12,349 nt of DNA from Comamonadaceae bacterium (lineage in GTDB: Bacteria; Pseudomonadota; Gammaproteobacteria; Burkholderiales; Burkholderiaceae), in the NCBI GenBank assembly GCA_947505995.1, contig CANNNB010000053.1, positions 1-12,349 of the forward strand. The letters are read 5' to 3'. Positions 1 to 8,500 of the stretch are shown here, in pieces. The translations under genes were made by a program, and so were the position numbers. Each line of letters opens with the position of its first letter. The stretch's first letter is position 1. The notes below the pieces were generated by a model, which searched no databases, was not told where the DNA came from, and saw nothing but the letters and a program-made list of their open reading frames with translations.

Positions 1-1647
1 TCGCATGCCAATGGGTGTCAAACCTTGCGCCAATCTTTGGGTGTTCCAATCGTGCAAAGCGTGCGTCATGGATTGGGCGCAAGCCAAGGCCTCTTGGGCG
101 TGGTCTGCGCGGCTGAGGGGCGCACCCCAAAATGCAATCAAGCCATCGCCACTGTAGCGGTCCAGCGTGCCTTCATGGTCTAGCACAGGCTGTGTGATGA
201 GGCCTAAAAATTCTCGGGTCAGCGCTGCAATGTTTTCCAGGCTCATTTCTTCGGTGTGGCGGGTGTAGTCGCGCATGTCAACCACCAGCACCGTGATGTC
301 TTGCATTTTGGGTCGCAAGCTTTTGGCCAAACCCATTTCGTAGAGTTGTTTCAAAACGGGCGTGGCCACGTACTGAGACAAAGTGTTTAGCGCACGCTGC
401 TTGATGTCACGCAGCATCTTGTACTCAAACATGACCAATGAAAGCAATGCGCCCAAGCAAACTGCGGGCACAAACAACAACCAAGGAAACACCAACTTTG
501 AAAATGCCGCTGCGCAAACCAGTGGCCAAGCCAGTGCAATGGCCAAGCCCCAAAGCAAGGCATATTTTTTTCGCACATGCCAAAGCATCCACATCACTGC
601 ACACAAAAATAAGACTGCGGCCAACTCGGGCCAGTGTCCGGGTGAAGTGGGCAATGGCGCGCCATTGTCAAGCAAATGGGCCAATGCTTGTGCATGAACC
701 AAGACGCCTGGGGTGAGTGATTGAAGCGGGGTTGTGACGTAGTCACTTAAGCCCACAGCCGAAGACCCCACCAACACATACTTGCCTTTGATGCGAGCCG
801 GATCTACAGAACCCTCCAACACCTCCGCCGCTTCGACAGAGTCAAATGCATCAATGGCATAGGCGAAAGGCAGTCGCCAACTTTGCGCAGGCGTTTTCAT
901 CGCTTGGGATGAACTTGAATCTTTCAACTGCCTTGTGGGTTCACCGCAGTCCAGCATGGCGCCGGCCAAAGTATTCATCACCCCCTGCGGCCCTTGCACC
1001 AAGGGCGCCAATCTGCGCATCACGCCATCTGCGTCTAACTTCACACCCACATGGCCCACACACCGTGCTTTGCGCAAGCCCTTGTGGTTGGCCACATGAC
1101 CAAAACTGGGCGTTAGCCCCCAAGCTGGGCTGAACAGCTGCGGCTGCTGCAAGCCTTCTGCGGGCACGCCCACCTTGATGGGGTTGCTGCGTTGCTCCAT
1201 GTCCAAAACATGCGACAAGACCAAGGGGCCATGCTCTGCCAAAGAAGCCAAGCGCGTGTCGCCCAATTCAATGCCAGCTTCTGGAAACATCATGTCAAGG
1301 CCCACCACTTTGGCACCCAAAGGGCCAATGAGCTCTTCCACCAAATCGGCCATTTGCGTGCGTTCTAGTGGCCAGCCGCCCAGTTTCTGAATCGAAAGGT
1401 CGCTAAAATCGACCAAGACCACTTGAGGGTGCGTGGCTTTGGACGTTAGAAATTTTTGAGTCAAACTGTCGCGCGCTTGATCTTCGAGCAAGTGCCAAAA
1501 AGGCATGGTTCCCAAAAAGCCGCAAAGCACGATGGCAGTGGCACAGAAAATCAAAGCGCGCAATGCACGCACTTTGGCGCTCTCAGCCACTTGAAGAACA
1601 GCAGTGTTCGAAGCCCCTGCCTTTTGAAATCTTGTCATACCAATCAT
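1..1647 (-). CDS. CHASE2-domain adenylate/guanylate cyclase (3' end truncated by window edge)
   Basis: Membrane-bound class III nucleotide cyclase; it should convert ATP (or GTP) to the cyclic nucleotide in the cytoplasm under control of a periplasmic CHASE2 sensor. The frame is open for 549 codons from ATG 1647 to the left edge. Visible order: a transmembrane helix near residues 25-48, a CHASE2-like domain at about 52-330, three closely packed transmembrane helices at about 339-408, a short linker, then the catalytic domain from about 450. Metal-binding aspartates fit D457 (in VDMRDYT) and D501 (in DRYSGDGLIAFWGAP). The residue that is usually the adenine-selecting lysine (K-x-x-G-D) is R497. 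The second base-selecting residue and the transition-state Asn/Arg lie beyond the edge. The start is uncertain: in-frame ATGs occur at 1674, 1647 and 1638, none with a clear Shine-Dalgarno. The gene is divergent from the acyltransferase operon. Family call firm; ATP versus GTP not settled. Confidence 0.92.
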   Translation of the reverse strand, partial: MIGMTRFQKAGASNTAVLQVAESAKVRALRALIFCATAIVLCGFLGTMPFWHLLEDQARDSLTQKFLTSKATHPQVVLVDFSDLSIQKLGGWPLERTQMADLVEELIGPLGAKVVGLDMMFPEAGIELGDTRLASLAEHGPLVLSHVLDMEQRSNPIKVGVPAEGLQQPQLFSPAWGLTPSFGHVANHKGLRKARCVGHVGVKLDADGVMRRLAPLVQGPQGVMNTLAGAMLDCGEPTRQLKDSSSSQAMKTPAQSWRLPFAYAIDAFDSVEAAEVLEGSVDPARIKGKYVLVGSSAVGLSDYVTTPLQSLTPGVLVHAQALAHLLDNGAPLPTSPGHWPELAAVLFLCAVMWMLWHVRKKYALLWGLAIALAWPLVCAAAFSKLVFPWLLFVPAVCLGALLSLVMFEYKMLRDIKQRALNTLSQYVATPVLKQLYEMGLAKSLRPKMQDITVLVVDMRDYTRHTEEMSLENIAALTREFLGLITQPVLDHEGTLDRYSGDGLIAFWGAPLSRADHAQEALACAQSMTHALHDWNTQRLAQGLTPIGMR

Positions 1648-1672
1648 TTTGCACTGAACCCCGCCAAAAACC

Positions 1673-2686
1673 ATGGGCACCCTCAGATTCATTCTTGCCT
1701 TGCTGGTCATGCTGAGCCACACGGGCCTGACTGTGGGCGGCCTGAATCCTGGTGTGGCTTCTGTGGTGGTTTTTTACGCCATTTCGGGCTACGTCATGTC
1801 GGCCCTTGTGGCCAAACATTTTTCGCAGCCAGGGCAGGCTAGGCATTTTTACATTGACCGATTGGCACGGATCTACCCGCAATACTTTTTTTATGCGGCC
1901 GCTGCGGCAGTTTGGTTTTTCACAGTGGGCCACGCCACGCCTTTTTTGCAGCACTCGCCCTCAGCCACTGAGTGGGTCAACAACTTGCTCATCGTACCGC
2001 TCAATTTTTTCATGTTCAATGGTGCAGACCAATTCAGCTTAGTCCCCCCTGCATGGTCTTTAGGCGCAGAGATTTTGTTTTATGTCCTTGCGCCTTGGCT
2101 ATGGCGATATTGGCGCTGTGCAATGCTGCTGGCTGCTTGCAGCTTGGGGGTACAAGCCTTGGCGTGGCATCAAGTGCTGCCCACCGATGCTTGGGGCTAC
2201 AGATTGTTGCCTGGTGTGCTTTGGATTTTTGCGTCCGGCATGGCACTGCAAAGGTACCAACAAAGCCACGTGGTTTGGGTGCGCTATGCAGTGTGGGGCG
2301 TGTCATTTTTCAGCACGTGCATGCTGCTGCTTGGAACCTCTGGCGCCCTTCAAACGCCCTACAACCGAGAAGTGTTGCTGGGCTTTGCAGTGGCCTTGCC
2401 CAGCATTCACCTTTTAACGCAGGGCAGGTTGGCTGGTGCATGGCATGACTGGGACCAACGCCTTGGCGATTGGTCTTATGGCCTGTTTCTGAACCACTTT
2501 TTTTGCATGTGGGTGCTAGACCTTGCCAAGCCCCAAACACCCCTCCAATGGCTGACTCTGATCACTTGCAGCGTCATTTTGAGCATGCTCACACAGCGAT
2601 TTTTAGAGCGCCCTTGTGTGGTTTGGCGTCAAAAAAGGCGTCAAGCTTGGCAATTGGCCCACAATCCCCTTAAAATCACTGCATGA
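1673..2686 (+). CDS. Acyltransferase family 3 membrane protein
   Basis: Polytopic inner-membrane acyltransferase (Acyl_transf_3 family, as in OafA/NodX-like O-acyltransferases), expected to move an acyl group, often acetyl, onto a sugar of an exported or surface glycan. The substrate cannot be read from sequence. The 337 residues are close to the usual size of the membrane domain, with no appended SGNH domain. Visible signatures: N-terminal LRFILALLVMLSH with the family's conserved His at 16, VFYAISGY at 33-40, DRLARIYPQ at 62-70 with the paired arginines, WSLGAEILFY with a central Glu, LGDWSYGLFLNH in the C-terminal third, and LERP near the end. Ten or so hydrophobic helices are apparent. 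The chosen ATG places the family motif right at the N terminus. No Shine-Dalgarno is visible. It is the first gene of an operon: its TGA overlaps the next ATG, implying translational coupling. Confidence 0.92.
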   Translation: MGTLRFILALLVMLSHTGLTVGGLNPGVASVVVFYAISGYVMSALVAKHFSQPGQARHFYIDRLARIYPQYFFYAAAAAVWFFTVGHATPFLQHSPSATEWVNNLLIVPLNFFMFNGADQFSLVPPAWSLGAEILFYVLAPWLWRYWRCAMLLAACSLGVQALAWHQVLPTDAWGYRLLPGVLWIFASGMALQRYQQSHVVWVRYAVWGVSFFSTCMLLLGTSGALQTPYNREVLLGFAVALPSIHLLTQGRLAGAWHDWDQRLGDWSYGLFLNHFFCMWVLDLAKPQTPLQWLTLITCSVILSMLTQRFLERPCVVWRQKRRQAWQLAHNPLKITA

Positions 2687-4059
2687 CAGTCGCGTACAAA
2701 ATCCGCCCAACCCAGCTTTGCTTGCCTGAAAAATGGCCAGCTTCTGTGTTGCGCCCATTCTTGTCGTGCGTTATGGCCTTGCTATTGCTGGCAGTGCTCA
2801 TGCCCCAAATGGCCAAGGCCGCAGAGGCCGCCAACTTAACCGTGGCGGGTCATGTGGCCTTTGTGAATGGCCAAGTGGTGCTCGCTCAGCAAGGCAAACC
2901 CAATCGCAGTGTTCAAACAGGCGACCCTGTTTACGTGGGCGACCACATTCAAACTTTGGCCAACAGCCAGTTGCATTTGCGTATGGTAGACAACGCATTC
3001 TTGGCTTTGCGCCCTTTATCTCAGTTGGTCATCAGTGCCTACCAGTACGACAAAGACCAACCGCAAGCCAGCAAAATTCGCATTGACCTTGAGCAGGGCA
3101 CCAGCCGTGCCGTGAGTGGCAAAGGTGGTCAAGCTGCCAAGAACCAATACAGATTCAACACACCACTGGCCGCCATTGGATTGCGCGGCACCGATTACAC
3201 CGTTTTGGCCGATGCTGAAAAAACACGTGTATCGGTGGCCCAGGGCGGTGTGATTGTTAGCCCCTTGGGCCCCGATTGCTTGATGTCTCAGTTGGGCCCT
3301 TGCGCATCGGCTTTGTCTCGCGAACTCACTGCGGGCACGCCCAATTTGTTCATTGAAATTACAGCCAATCAAGCGCCCAAGTTTTTGCAGAAACAATCAG
3401 AAACCAACAGCAAACCAGTGGGTGTGAACACTGCCAGCAACGCGCCGGCCAAGCTTGATACTTTGCAGCAATCCATAGAGCAAAAAAATGTAGCTGAACA
3501 GGTCAGCAATGTAGAAACTGCAACCAATGTGGCCAACCAAACAGCGCGCTACGAATCTATTGCCAAATGGGGCCGATGGACTACCTTGGTTCAGCAATTG
3601 CCACAAGGCAGCGAGACCATCAACAAAGCATTTGCGCAAATTCCCAACTTGGAAATTGTGAACAGCAACGATGTTTTCGCGTTGGCCTATCCAGGTCAAA
3701 CGCCAATACGTTTGCCAGATCAAGGACGCGCGCAGTTTTCGTTGGTGGCTGCAGAAGCTTATGTCAAAGACAAAGACATGCTGACCCGCGTAGGCGTGAA
3801 GTCTGGTCAATTGGAAATTGACTTTGCACAAAACTTGTTCAACACCCAAGTGGCTGTGGCCATCAATGCTGCCAGCATTGACACTGTGAAATCGCAGGGC
3901 AACGTAGACCGCTTTGGCCGCATGACTTCCAACGGCGCATTGAGCAATGCCAATGTGAGTGGCATCGTTCTGAACAAAGGCTTGGAAGCCACCTATCTGT
4001 TTGATAAGAGCCTGGCCTCTGGCGGTGTTTTATCAGGCGTGGCGCAGTGGGCCCGCTAA
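2683..4059 (+). CDS. Exported FecR-domain protein with beta-rich C-terminal domain
   Basis: Probable periplasmic or surface protein built on a FecR domain. Order: N-terminal signal sequence whose hydrophobic core is LLLLAVLMP with cleavage likely after AKA or AEA (about residue 45-49); FecR domain at about 75-190 with the typical TGDPVYVGD and GLRGTDYTV (167-175) segments; a Cys199/Cys207 pair in an insertion; a Gln/Asn/Ala-rich, partly helical linker at about 230-325; and a beta-strand-rich C-terminal domain (about 330-458). It lacks the cytoplasmic tail of true FecR sigma regulators, and no ECF sigma gene is next to it, so an anti-sigma role is unlikely. The C-terminal domain could be a small TbpB-like barrel (inference). 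ATG 2683 overlaps the upstream stop and has no Shine-Dalgarno. An in-frame GTG at 2746 would give a more compact signal peptide and is an alternative start. Only 19 bp separate it from the next gene. Confidence 0.87.
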   Translation: MTVAYKIRPTQLCLPEKWPASVLRPFLSCVMALLLLAVLMPQMAKAAEAANLTVAGHVAFVNGQVVLAQQGKPNRSVQTGDPVYVGDHIQTLANSQLHLRMVDNAFLALRPLSQLVISAYQYDKDQPQASKIRIDLEQGTSRAVSGKGGQAAKNQYRFNTPLAAIGLRGTDYTVLADAEKTRVSVAQGGVIVSPLGPDCLMSQLGPCASALSRELTAGTPNLFIEITANQAPKFLQKQSETNSKPVGVNTASNAPAKLDTLQQSIEQKNVAEQVSNVETATNVANQTARYESIAKWGRWTTLVQQLPQGSETINKAFAQIPNLEIVNSNDVFALAYPGQTPIRLPDQGRAQFSLVAAEAYVKDKDMLTRVGVKSGQLEIDFAQNLFNTQVAVAINAASIDTVKSQGNVDRFGRMTSNGALSNANVSGIVLNKGLEATYLFDKSLASGGVLSGVAQWAR

Positions 4060-4078
4060 ATAAATTTAAACCATTCCC

Positions 4079-5380
4079 TTGAATTTCAAATTGCAGCGCG
4101 GCCTGCTAGCGGCCCTGTTGGCATGGCCAACATTCACATTTGCGCAAAGCAATGTTGTCAACCCCTCAGAGCAAGTGCCTGCGCTGTATCAGCAAGCGTT
4201 GAATGCTCTGCAAAATAAGCAATTTGAAAACGCTGCCCAGCTTTTGCAGCAGGTGGTTTTGCAACACCCCGAATTGGCGGGTGCGTGGCTAGACCTCAGT
4301 TGGTTGGCACTGCGTCAAGAAAACTTTGCGCAGGCTGAAGAATTTTTGTTGATCTTGGAGCAGCGATTTGCACCCTTGCCTGAGGGCATTCAATTGGCTG
4401 TCAACCAGCTCAAACTGCAACTGTCTGCGCACTTGAAATTGGAGCAAGCAAGCGCTTCTTCAGCGCGACATCAAACGGCTGTTTCAATCGCCACAGGCTA
4501 TGACAACAATGTCAATGCTGGCTTGCGTTTTAGCGCCATCACCCTCACGCTACCCGATCGCAATTTGGAGTTGTCGGTGGCTGATGCCAACCGGCCCATT
4601 GGCGCAGCTTTTGTGCGTGCAAGCTTGGTCCATCAATATAAGCTTGCCTTAGATGACAGCACTGTCACCCTGCAGATGCAAGTGCAGGGGCGGAGTTACG
4701 AAGGCCTGCCGCAATATGCCAACCTTGAAACCTTGCCGCAAATTTCGCTAGCGCACAAAGACCTGACTGGTGTGTTTACTTTTGGAATGCAAGCCATCGC
4801 ACTCAATCGTGTGCTGGCATACAAGGCGCCCATTGTGCGTTGGCAAGTTGAAAAGGCATTGCCCAAGTTTGATTTTTCTTGGCAGCCCAGTTGTAAGTGG
4901 CAACAACAGATTCAGATGGAACAAAGGCAGTTTCTAATGTCTTCCAATCAAAACAGCCGTTGGTGGGGTTTTAAGCCCATGTTGCAGTGCGAAACAAGCG
5001 CTTGGCAAACGAACCTTTATGTGCAGCGTGCCCAAGAAAACGATGCTTCTGGCAGCCGGCCTGGTGGCAACACGCGCCGATTGCTTTGGGGCCTGCAGCA
5101 AGACTGGCTTGCGCCCTTTGGCTTGGCTGGGCACAGGTTGCAGCTTAGGCTCGAGGCGCAGCAGTCTCAAGATGCGCTGGGCTACAGCTATTTGCTAGAA
5201 AATGGCGCCCCCAGAAGCTTGCTCACTAGACTAAGCCAATTCAACTGGAATGCCCCTGTAGCACCCCAGAGCCCATGGCGTTGGTCAATAGGTTTGCAAA
5301 AAAGCAGCCAGCAAAGTAATCTTGCCATCTTCACTCATAGAAATTACTCTTTAGAATCAAGCATTTGGAGAGCATGGTGA
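4079..5380 (+). CDS. Outer-membrane TPR plus beta-barrel protein, possibly type XI (Slam/DUF560-like)
   Basis: A 433-residue outer-membrane protein. Residues 1-22 are a signal peptide with a basic start (KLQR), a Leu/Ala core and an FA/Q cleavage site. Residues about 32-125 carry two to three TPR-like helical pairs facing the periplasm. From about 135 to the end, alternating amphipathic strands suggest a barrel, opening with ATGYDNNVNAG (Y141-N146), a motif seen at barrel starts in TPR-barrel families. The protein ends in SSIWRAW, the C-terminal aromatic expected for BAM-assembled barrels. This architecture matches Slam/DUF560 exporters, slightly shorter than typical, but also fits other TPR-barrel proteins, for example in polysaccharide export. 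The start is TTG (4079), chosen because it places the signal peptide at the N terminus; no ATG or Shine-Dalgarno fits. It is the last gene of the operon and probably works with the FecR protein just upstream. Confidence 0.85.
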   Translation: MNFKLQRGLLAALLAWPTFTFAQSNVVNPSEQVPALYQQALNALQNKQFENAAQLLQQVVLQHPELAGAWLDLSWLALRQENFAQAEEFLLILEQRFAPLPEGIQLAVNQLKLQLSAHLKLEQASASSARHQTAVSIATGYDNNVNAGLRFSAITLTLPDRNLELSVADANRPIGAAFVRASLVHQYKLALDDSTVTLQMQVQGRSYEGLPQYANLETLPQISLAHKDLTGVFTFGMQAIALNRVLAYKAPIVRWQVEKALPKFDFSWQPSCKWQQQIQMEQRQFLMSSNQNSRWWGFKPMLQCETSAWQTNLYVQRAQENDASGSRPGGNTRRLLWGLQQDWLAPFGLAGHRLQLRLEAQQSQDALGYSYLLENGAPRSLLTRLSQFNWNAPVAPQSPWRWSIGLQKSSQQSNLAIFTHRNYSLESSIWRAW

Positions 5381-5395
5381 ATGTTGTTTTTTTGC

Positions 5396-5417
5396 AAAGT
5401 TTTTTTCAAAAACCTTT
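5396..5417 (+). terminator. Weak AT-rich hairpin after the barrel gene
   Basis: AAAG at 5396-5399 can pair with CTTT at 5414-5417, and the T run from 5400 with A 5408-5412, leaving C5413 bulged and a small loop. The stem has almost no GC, so it would be a poor terminator. The position just after the operon's last stop and before the next promoter is the main argument for it. Confidence 0.2.
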
Positions 5418-5420
5418 TAA

Positions 5421-5442
5421 AAATGTGATCTTCATCACACTT
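5421..5442. promoter_or_regulatory. CRP-type (cAMP receptor protein) binding site
   Basis: The core TGTGATCTTCATCACA (5424-5439) has perfect TGTGA and TCACA half-sites separated by 6 bp. Over 22 bp it agrees with the Escherichia coli CRP consensus at 19 positions; the differences are two central bases and one flanking base. Its centre at 5431.5 lies about 40-41 bp before the start site predicted from the TAGAAT box, the geometry of a class II activated promoter. An FNR-type site is the alternative (TGAT-N4-ATCA core), but the outer G and C favour CRP. Confidence 0.75.
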
Positions 5443-5459
5443 AATGCTGAATCTCTATG

Positions 5460-5465
5460 TAGAAT
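5460..5465 (+). promoter_or_regulatory. Putative -10 box for the giant RTX/S-layer-like gene
   Basis: TAGAAT matches the sigma-70 -10 consensus at 5 of 6 positions. At 17-bp spacing the -35 position reads ACACTT and overlaps the CRP site, so there is no real -35 element, as expected for an activator-dependent promoter. The predicted start is near 5472-5473, giving a leader of about 60 nt. Confidence 0.45.
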
Positions 5466-5518
5466 ACCTGCCATTACTGCATAAAAGTCAGTAGTATTTT
5501 TTTCGTATCATCAAAACC

Positions 5519-5524
5519 AAGGAG
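5519..5524 (+). promoter_or_regulatory. Strong Shine-Dalgarno of the giant gene
   Basis: AAGGAG with a 7-nt spacer to ATG 5532. It is one of only two clear Shine-Dalgarno sequences in the window, in line with high expression of this gene, and it fixes the start codon. Confidence 0.85.
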
Positions 5525-5531
5525 CTTCCTA

Positions 5532-8500
5532 ATGCCAGCTATCACCGTTGCAATGCGCACTGAAATTTCTAACCTGTATGTATCTTTGTTCGGACGTGCT
5601 CCGGACGGCGAGGGCCTGGGTTTCTGGGTCAGCTCGTATTCAAATGGCAACACGCTCGCCAAAATCGCACAGTCTATGTATGACACTGCTCCTGCACGTG
5701 CTTACTACCCACTGTTTGCAACTCCCTCTGAAGTTGTGACAACTTTTTACACTAACGTGTTGGGTCGCGCTCCCGATGCAGAAGGTTTGGCATTCTGGGT
5801 TAAAGAATACAACGCATCTGCCACTCAAGGCGCATTCTTCGAAAAGCTGATCAATAACGTTGTTAACTACAACGGTACAGACGCTGCTGGCGTAGCTTCA
5901 AAATCATTGTTCGCAAACAAAGTTGCGGTTGCTCAGTACTACGGCGAGCAAAATGGTACCGTTGCTGGTGCCACTGCAGCTTTGAATGGCGTTACTTCAG
6001 CTGCTGCTTCAGTTGATGCTGCCAAGGCAGTTATCTTGAATACGGCTGTTTCTGGCCAGACTTTCACGCTCACTACTGGTGTTAACAACTTCGCAGGCGG
6101 TTCATCCAATGACTCGTTTGACGCTTCTTTGATCTCTAGTGCTCAAACTTGGCAAGCTAGCGACGTTTTGTCAGGCGGCACAGGAATTGACACAATCAAC
6201 GCTACGCTGATTTCCAGCGTGACTCCCGTGAATATGACTGGTATTGAAGTGGTTAACGTCACTGTCAATACTGCATCTACCTTGAACCTGGTCAATGCAA
6301 CTAATGTGACCAATGTCAACTCGGTTAACGGCGTGGCTGCTCAGACAACGACCCTCAGTGGTATTGCTACTTCGGTGGCGGTTTCGGTTGCTGATACAAC
6401 CGCATCGCACACGATCAATTACAGCAACGTGACTGGTTCTGCAGATGCTGCAACCATTAAAGTTACTGGCATTGCTACCGGCACAAATGTCTTCACAGTC
6501 GCTGGTATCGAGACTTTGACCTTAAATGCGGCAACTTCTGCCAGTGTGATTGACACTCTGACAGCTGCCAATACAACCAGCTTGCTTGCCTCTGGCGACC
6601 AAGCGTTGACCATTACAGCTGGTGTGAGCGCTACAGTTCGCAATGTTGATGCTTCTGCTAAAACAGCTGGCGGCTTAACAATGACCATGGGTGCTGTTGC
6701 TGACGCAACCATCGTTGGTGGTGCAGGTAACGATGTTTTCACTATCGACGCTGTGACTGGTACAGTGACCGCAAACGGTGGTGCTGGCAATGACACATTC
6801 ACTGCAGCTACCAACCTTACTATCACCGATACCATCAATGGTGGTGACGGAATTGATACGCTGTCTTCGGTTTTTGGTTCTGTCAGTACGGCTGGCTACA
6901 CAACACCCACAACACGCACTATCTCGCACATCGAGACATTGCTCCTCACTGATGCGGTGACTGGTGCCTTGACAGCTGTGGGAATTGACACTGGCATCAC
7001 CACCGTGACCATGGGCGTTGGCAATACCAACACTGCAGCTGCCGTAACTTTCAATGCTGGAACAAGTACACTGAATATTGGTACTGCTACAAGTACTGCG
7101 GCTACCATCACGACCAGCGTGGCAGTTGCTGGCTCAACCGGTGGTACGGACAGCATCACCATCAAGAACAACAACGTCAGCACGGTCAATGCCTTTGTCT
7201 TAGCGGCTACTGTCGCGGCCACCAACACCGAAACTTTGACGCTGGACACTGGAACTTACACAACTGCTGTTGCTCAAGTAACTGGCACTGTGTCTGTGAC
7301 AGGTTCAACTGGTTTCCAAACCGCTGAAACGCTGAACATCAGAGGTGGCAACATTTTGACTATGGGCGTTGTGACTGCTGACATCATTGATGCCAGCGGA
7401 ATGACAGGAGTGGTCGGTACAACTCTGACAACGGTTACGGGTACTACTGCCCAAACCGTGACAGGCTCTGGCGGCAATGACGTGCTGGTTATCGATGGAA
7501 CATCTAACGTCAGCGTTAACGGTGGTGCAGGTAATGACACCATCACAGGTAGTGTAGGCAACGACATCCTCCTCGGTGGCGCTGGTCGTGACTCCATCAC
7601 TTCAGCTGCAGGTAACGATTCGGTTGACGGCGGTGCAGGAAATGACACCGTGGTCATGGGCACGACATTCACTGTCGCAGACACCTTGATCGGTGGCGCT
7701 GATGTGGACACTTTGTCAATTGGTCAAGCGGCTACGGCTACCATCGCAGCACGCGCTTCTGAGTTTGAAACACTCTTGCTGAGCGCAGGCGCTACGCAAG
7801 ACATGGCGTTATTCACCAACAACACCGGCTTTACACGCGTTAACGCGAACACTGCTGCTGGCACATTCTCCTTTACCAATGTTGGTGCTGGGGTTGTGAC
7901 TTTGGGTGCGGAAACAGCTACGACAGCTATCACTTTTGCACTGGCCTCTGGCTCAGGTACAAGTGACTCGCTCACAATCGCAGCTGTTGACAATGCAGCA
8001 CAAACCGCTATCACTGCAGCCGATATTGAGACATTGACGATCAATAACGCAGCTACAGCGGCATCTGCTACTGCTGCCACCATCACAACACTGTCAGCCG
8101 CAGCCCTGAAGACTCTGAATATCACAGGTCTGGGTGGAACAATCATCACCAACGCCATCACGAATGCAACTGGCCTGACAGCTGTCAATGACACTCACAC
8201 AGGAGCAGGTGTAGTGACCCTTAACTTGTCCACCTCAACAGGTGCGGTTACCTACACGGGTGGCTTGGCAACGGGTGCAACAACTTTGGTCATGGGTAAC
8301 GGCAACAACATTGTGACGGCCAACTCAGCCACTACTGTGGGTAACTTCTCAGTGACCGGTGGTACTGGCAATGATTCGATCACTGGCGGCTACGGCAATG
8401 ACAGCTTAACCGGCAGCTCTGGTGCTGACACGCTGATCGGTAGCGAGGGTAATGACACATTGGATGGCGGCTCTGGTAACGACTCCCTAAGTGGCGGTGG

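Noticed and set aside
383..1842. Plus-strand ORFs opposite the cyclase (for example 383-697, 846-1133 and 1456-1842)
   Set aside because: The minus-strand frame through the region is continuous and encodes a clear CHASE2/cyclase protein; the plus-strand products have no family features.
2683..4059. FecR protein as a classical iron-regulation anti-sigma factor
   Set aside because: It has an N-terminal signal sequence instead of a cytoplasmic tail plus single transmembrane helix, and there is no ECF sigma factor or TonB receptor gene beside it.
5424..5439. FNR-type (anaerobic) operator instead of CRP
   Set aside because: The TGAT-N4-ATCA core is present, but the outer bases are G and C where FNR prefers T and A, and the full TGTGA/TCACA halves are exact.
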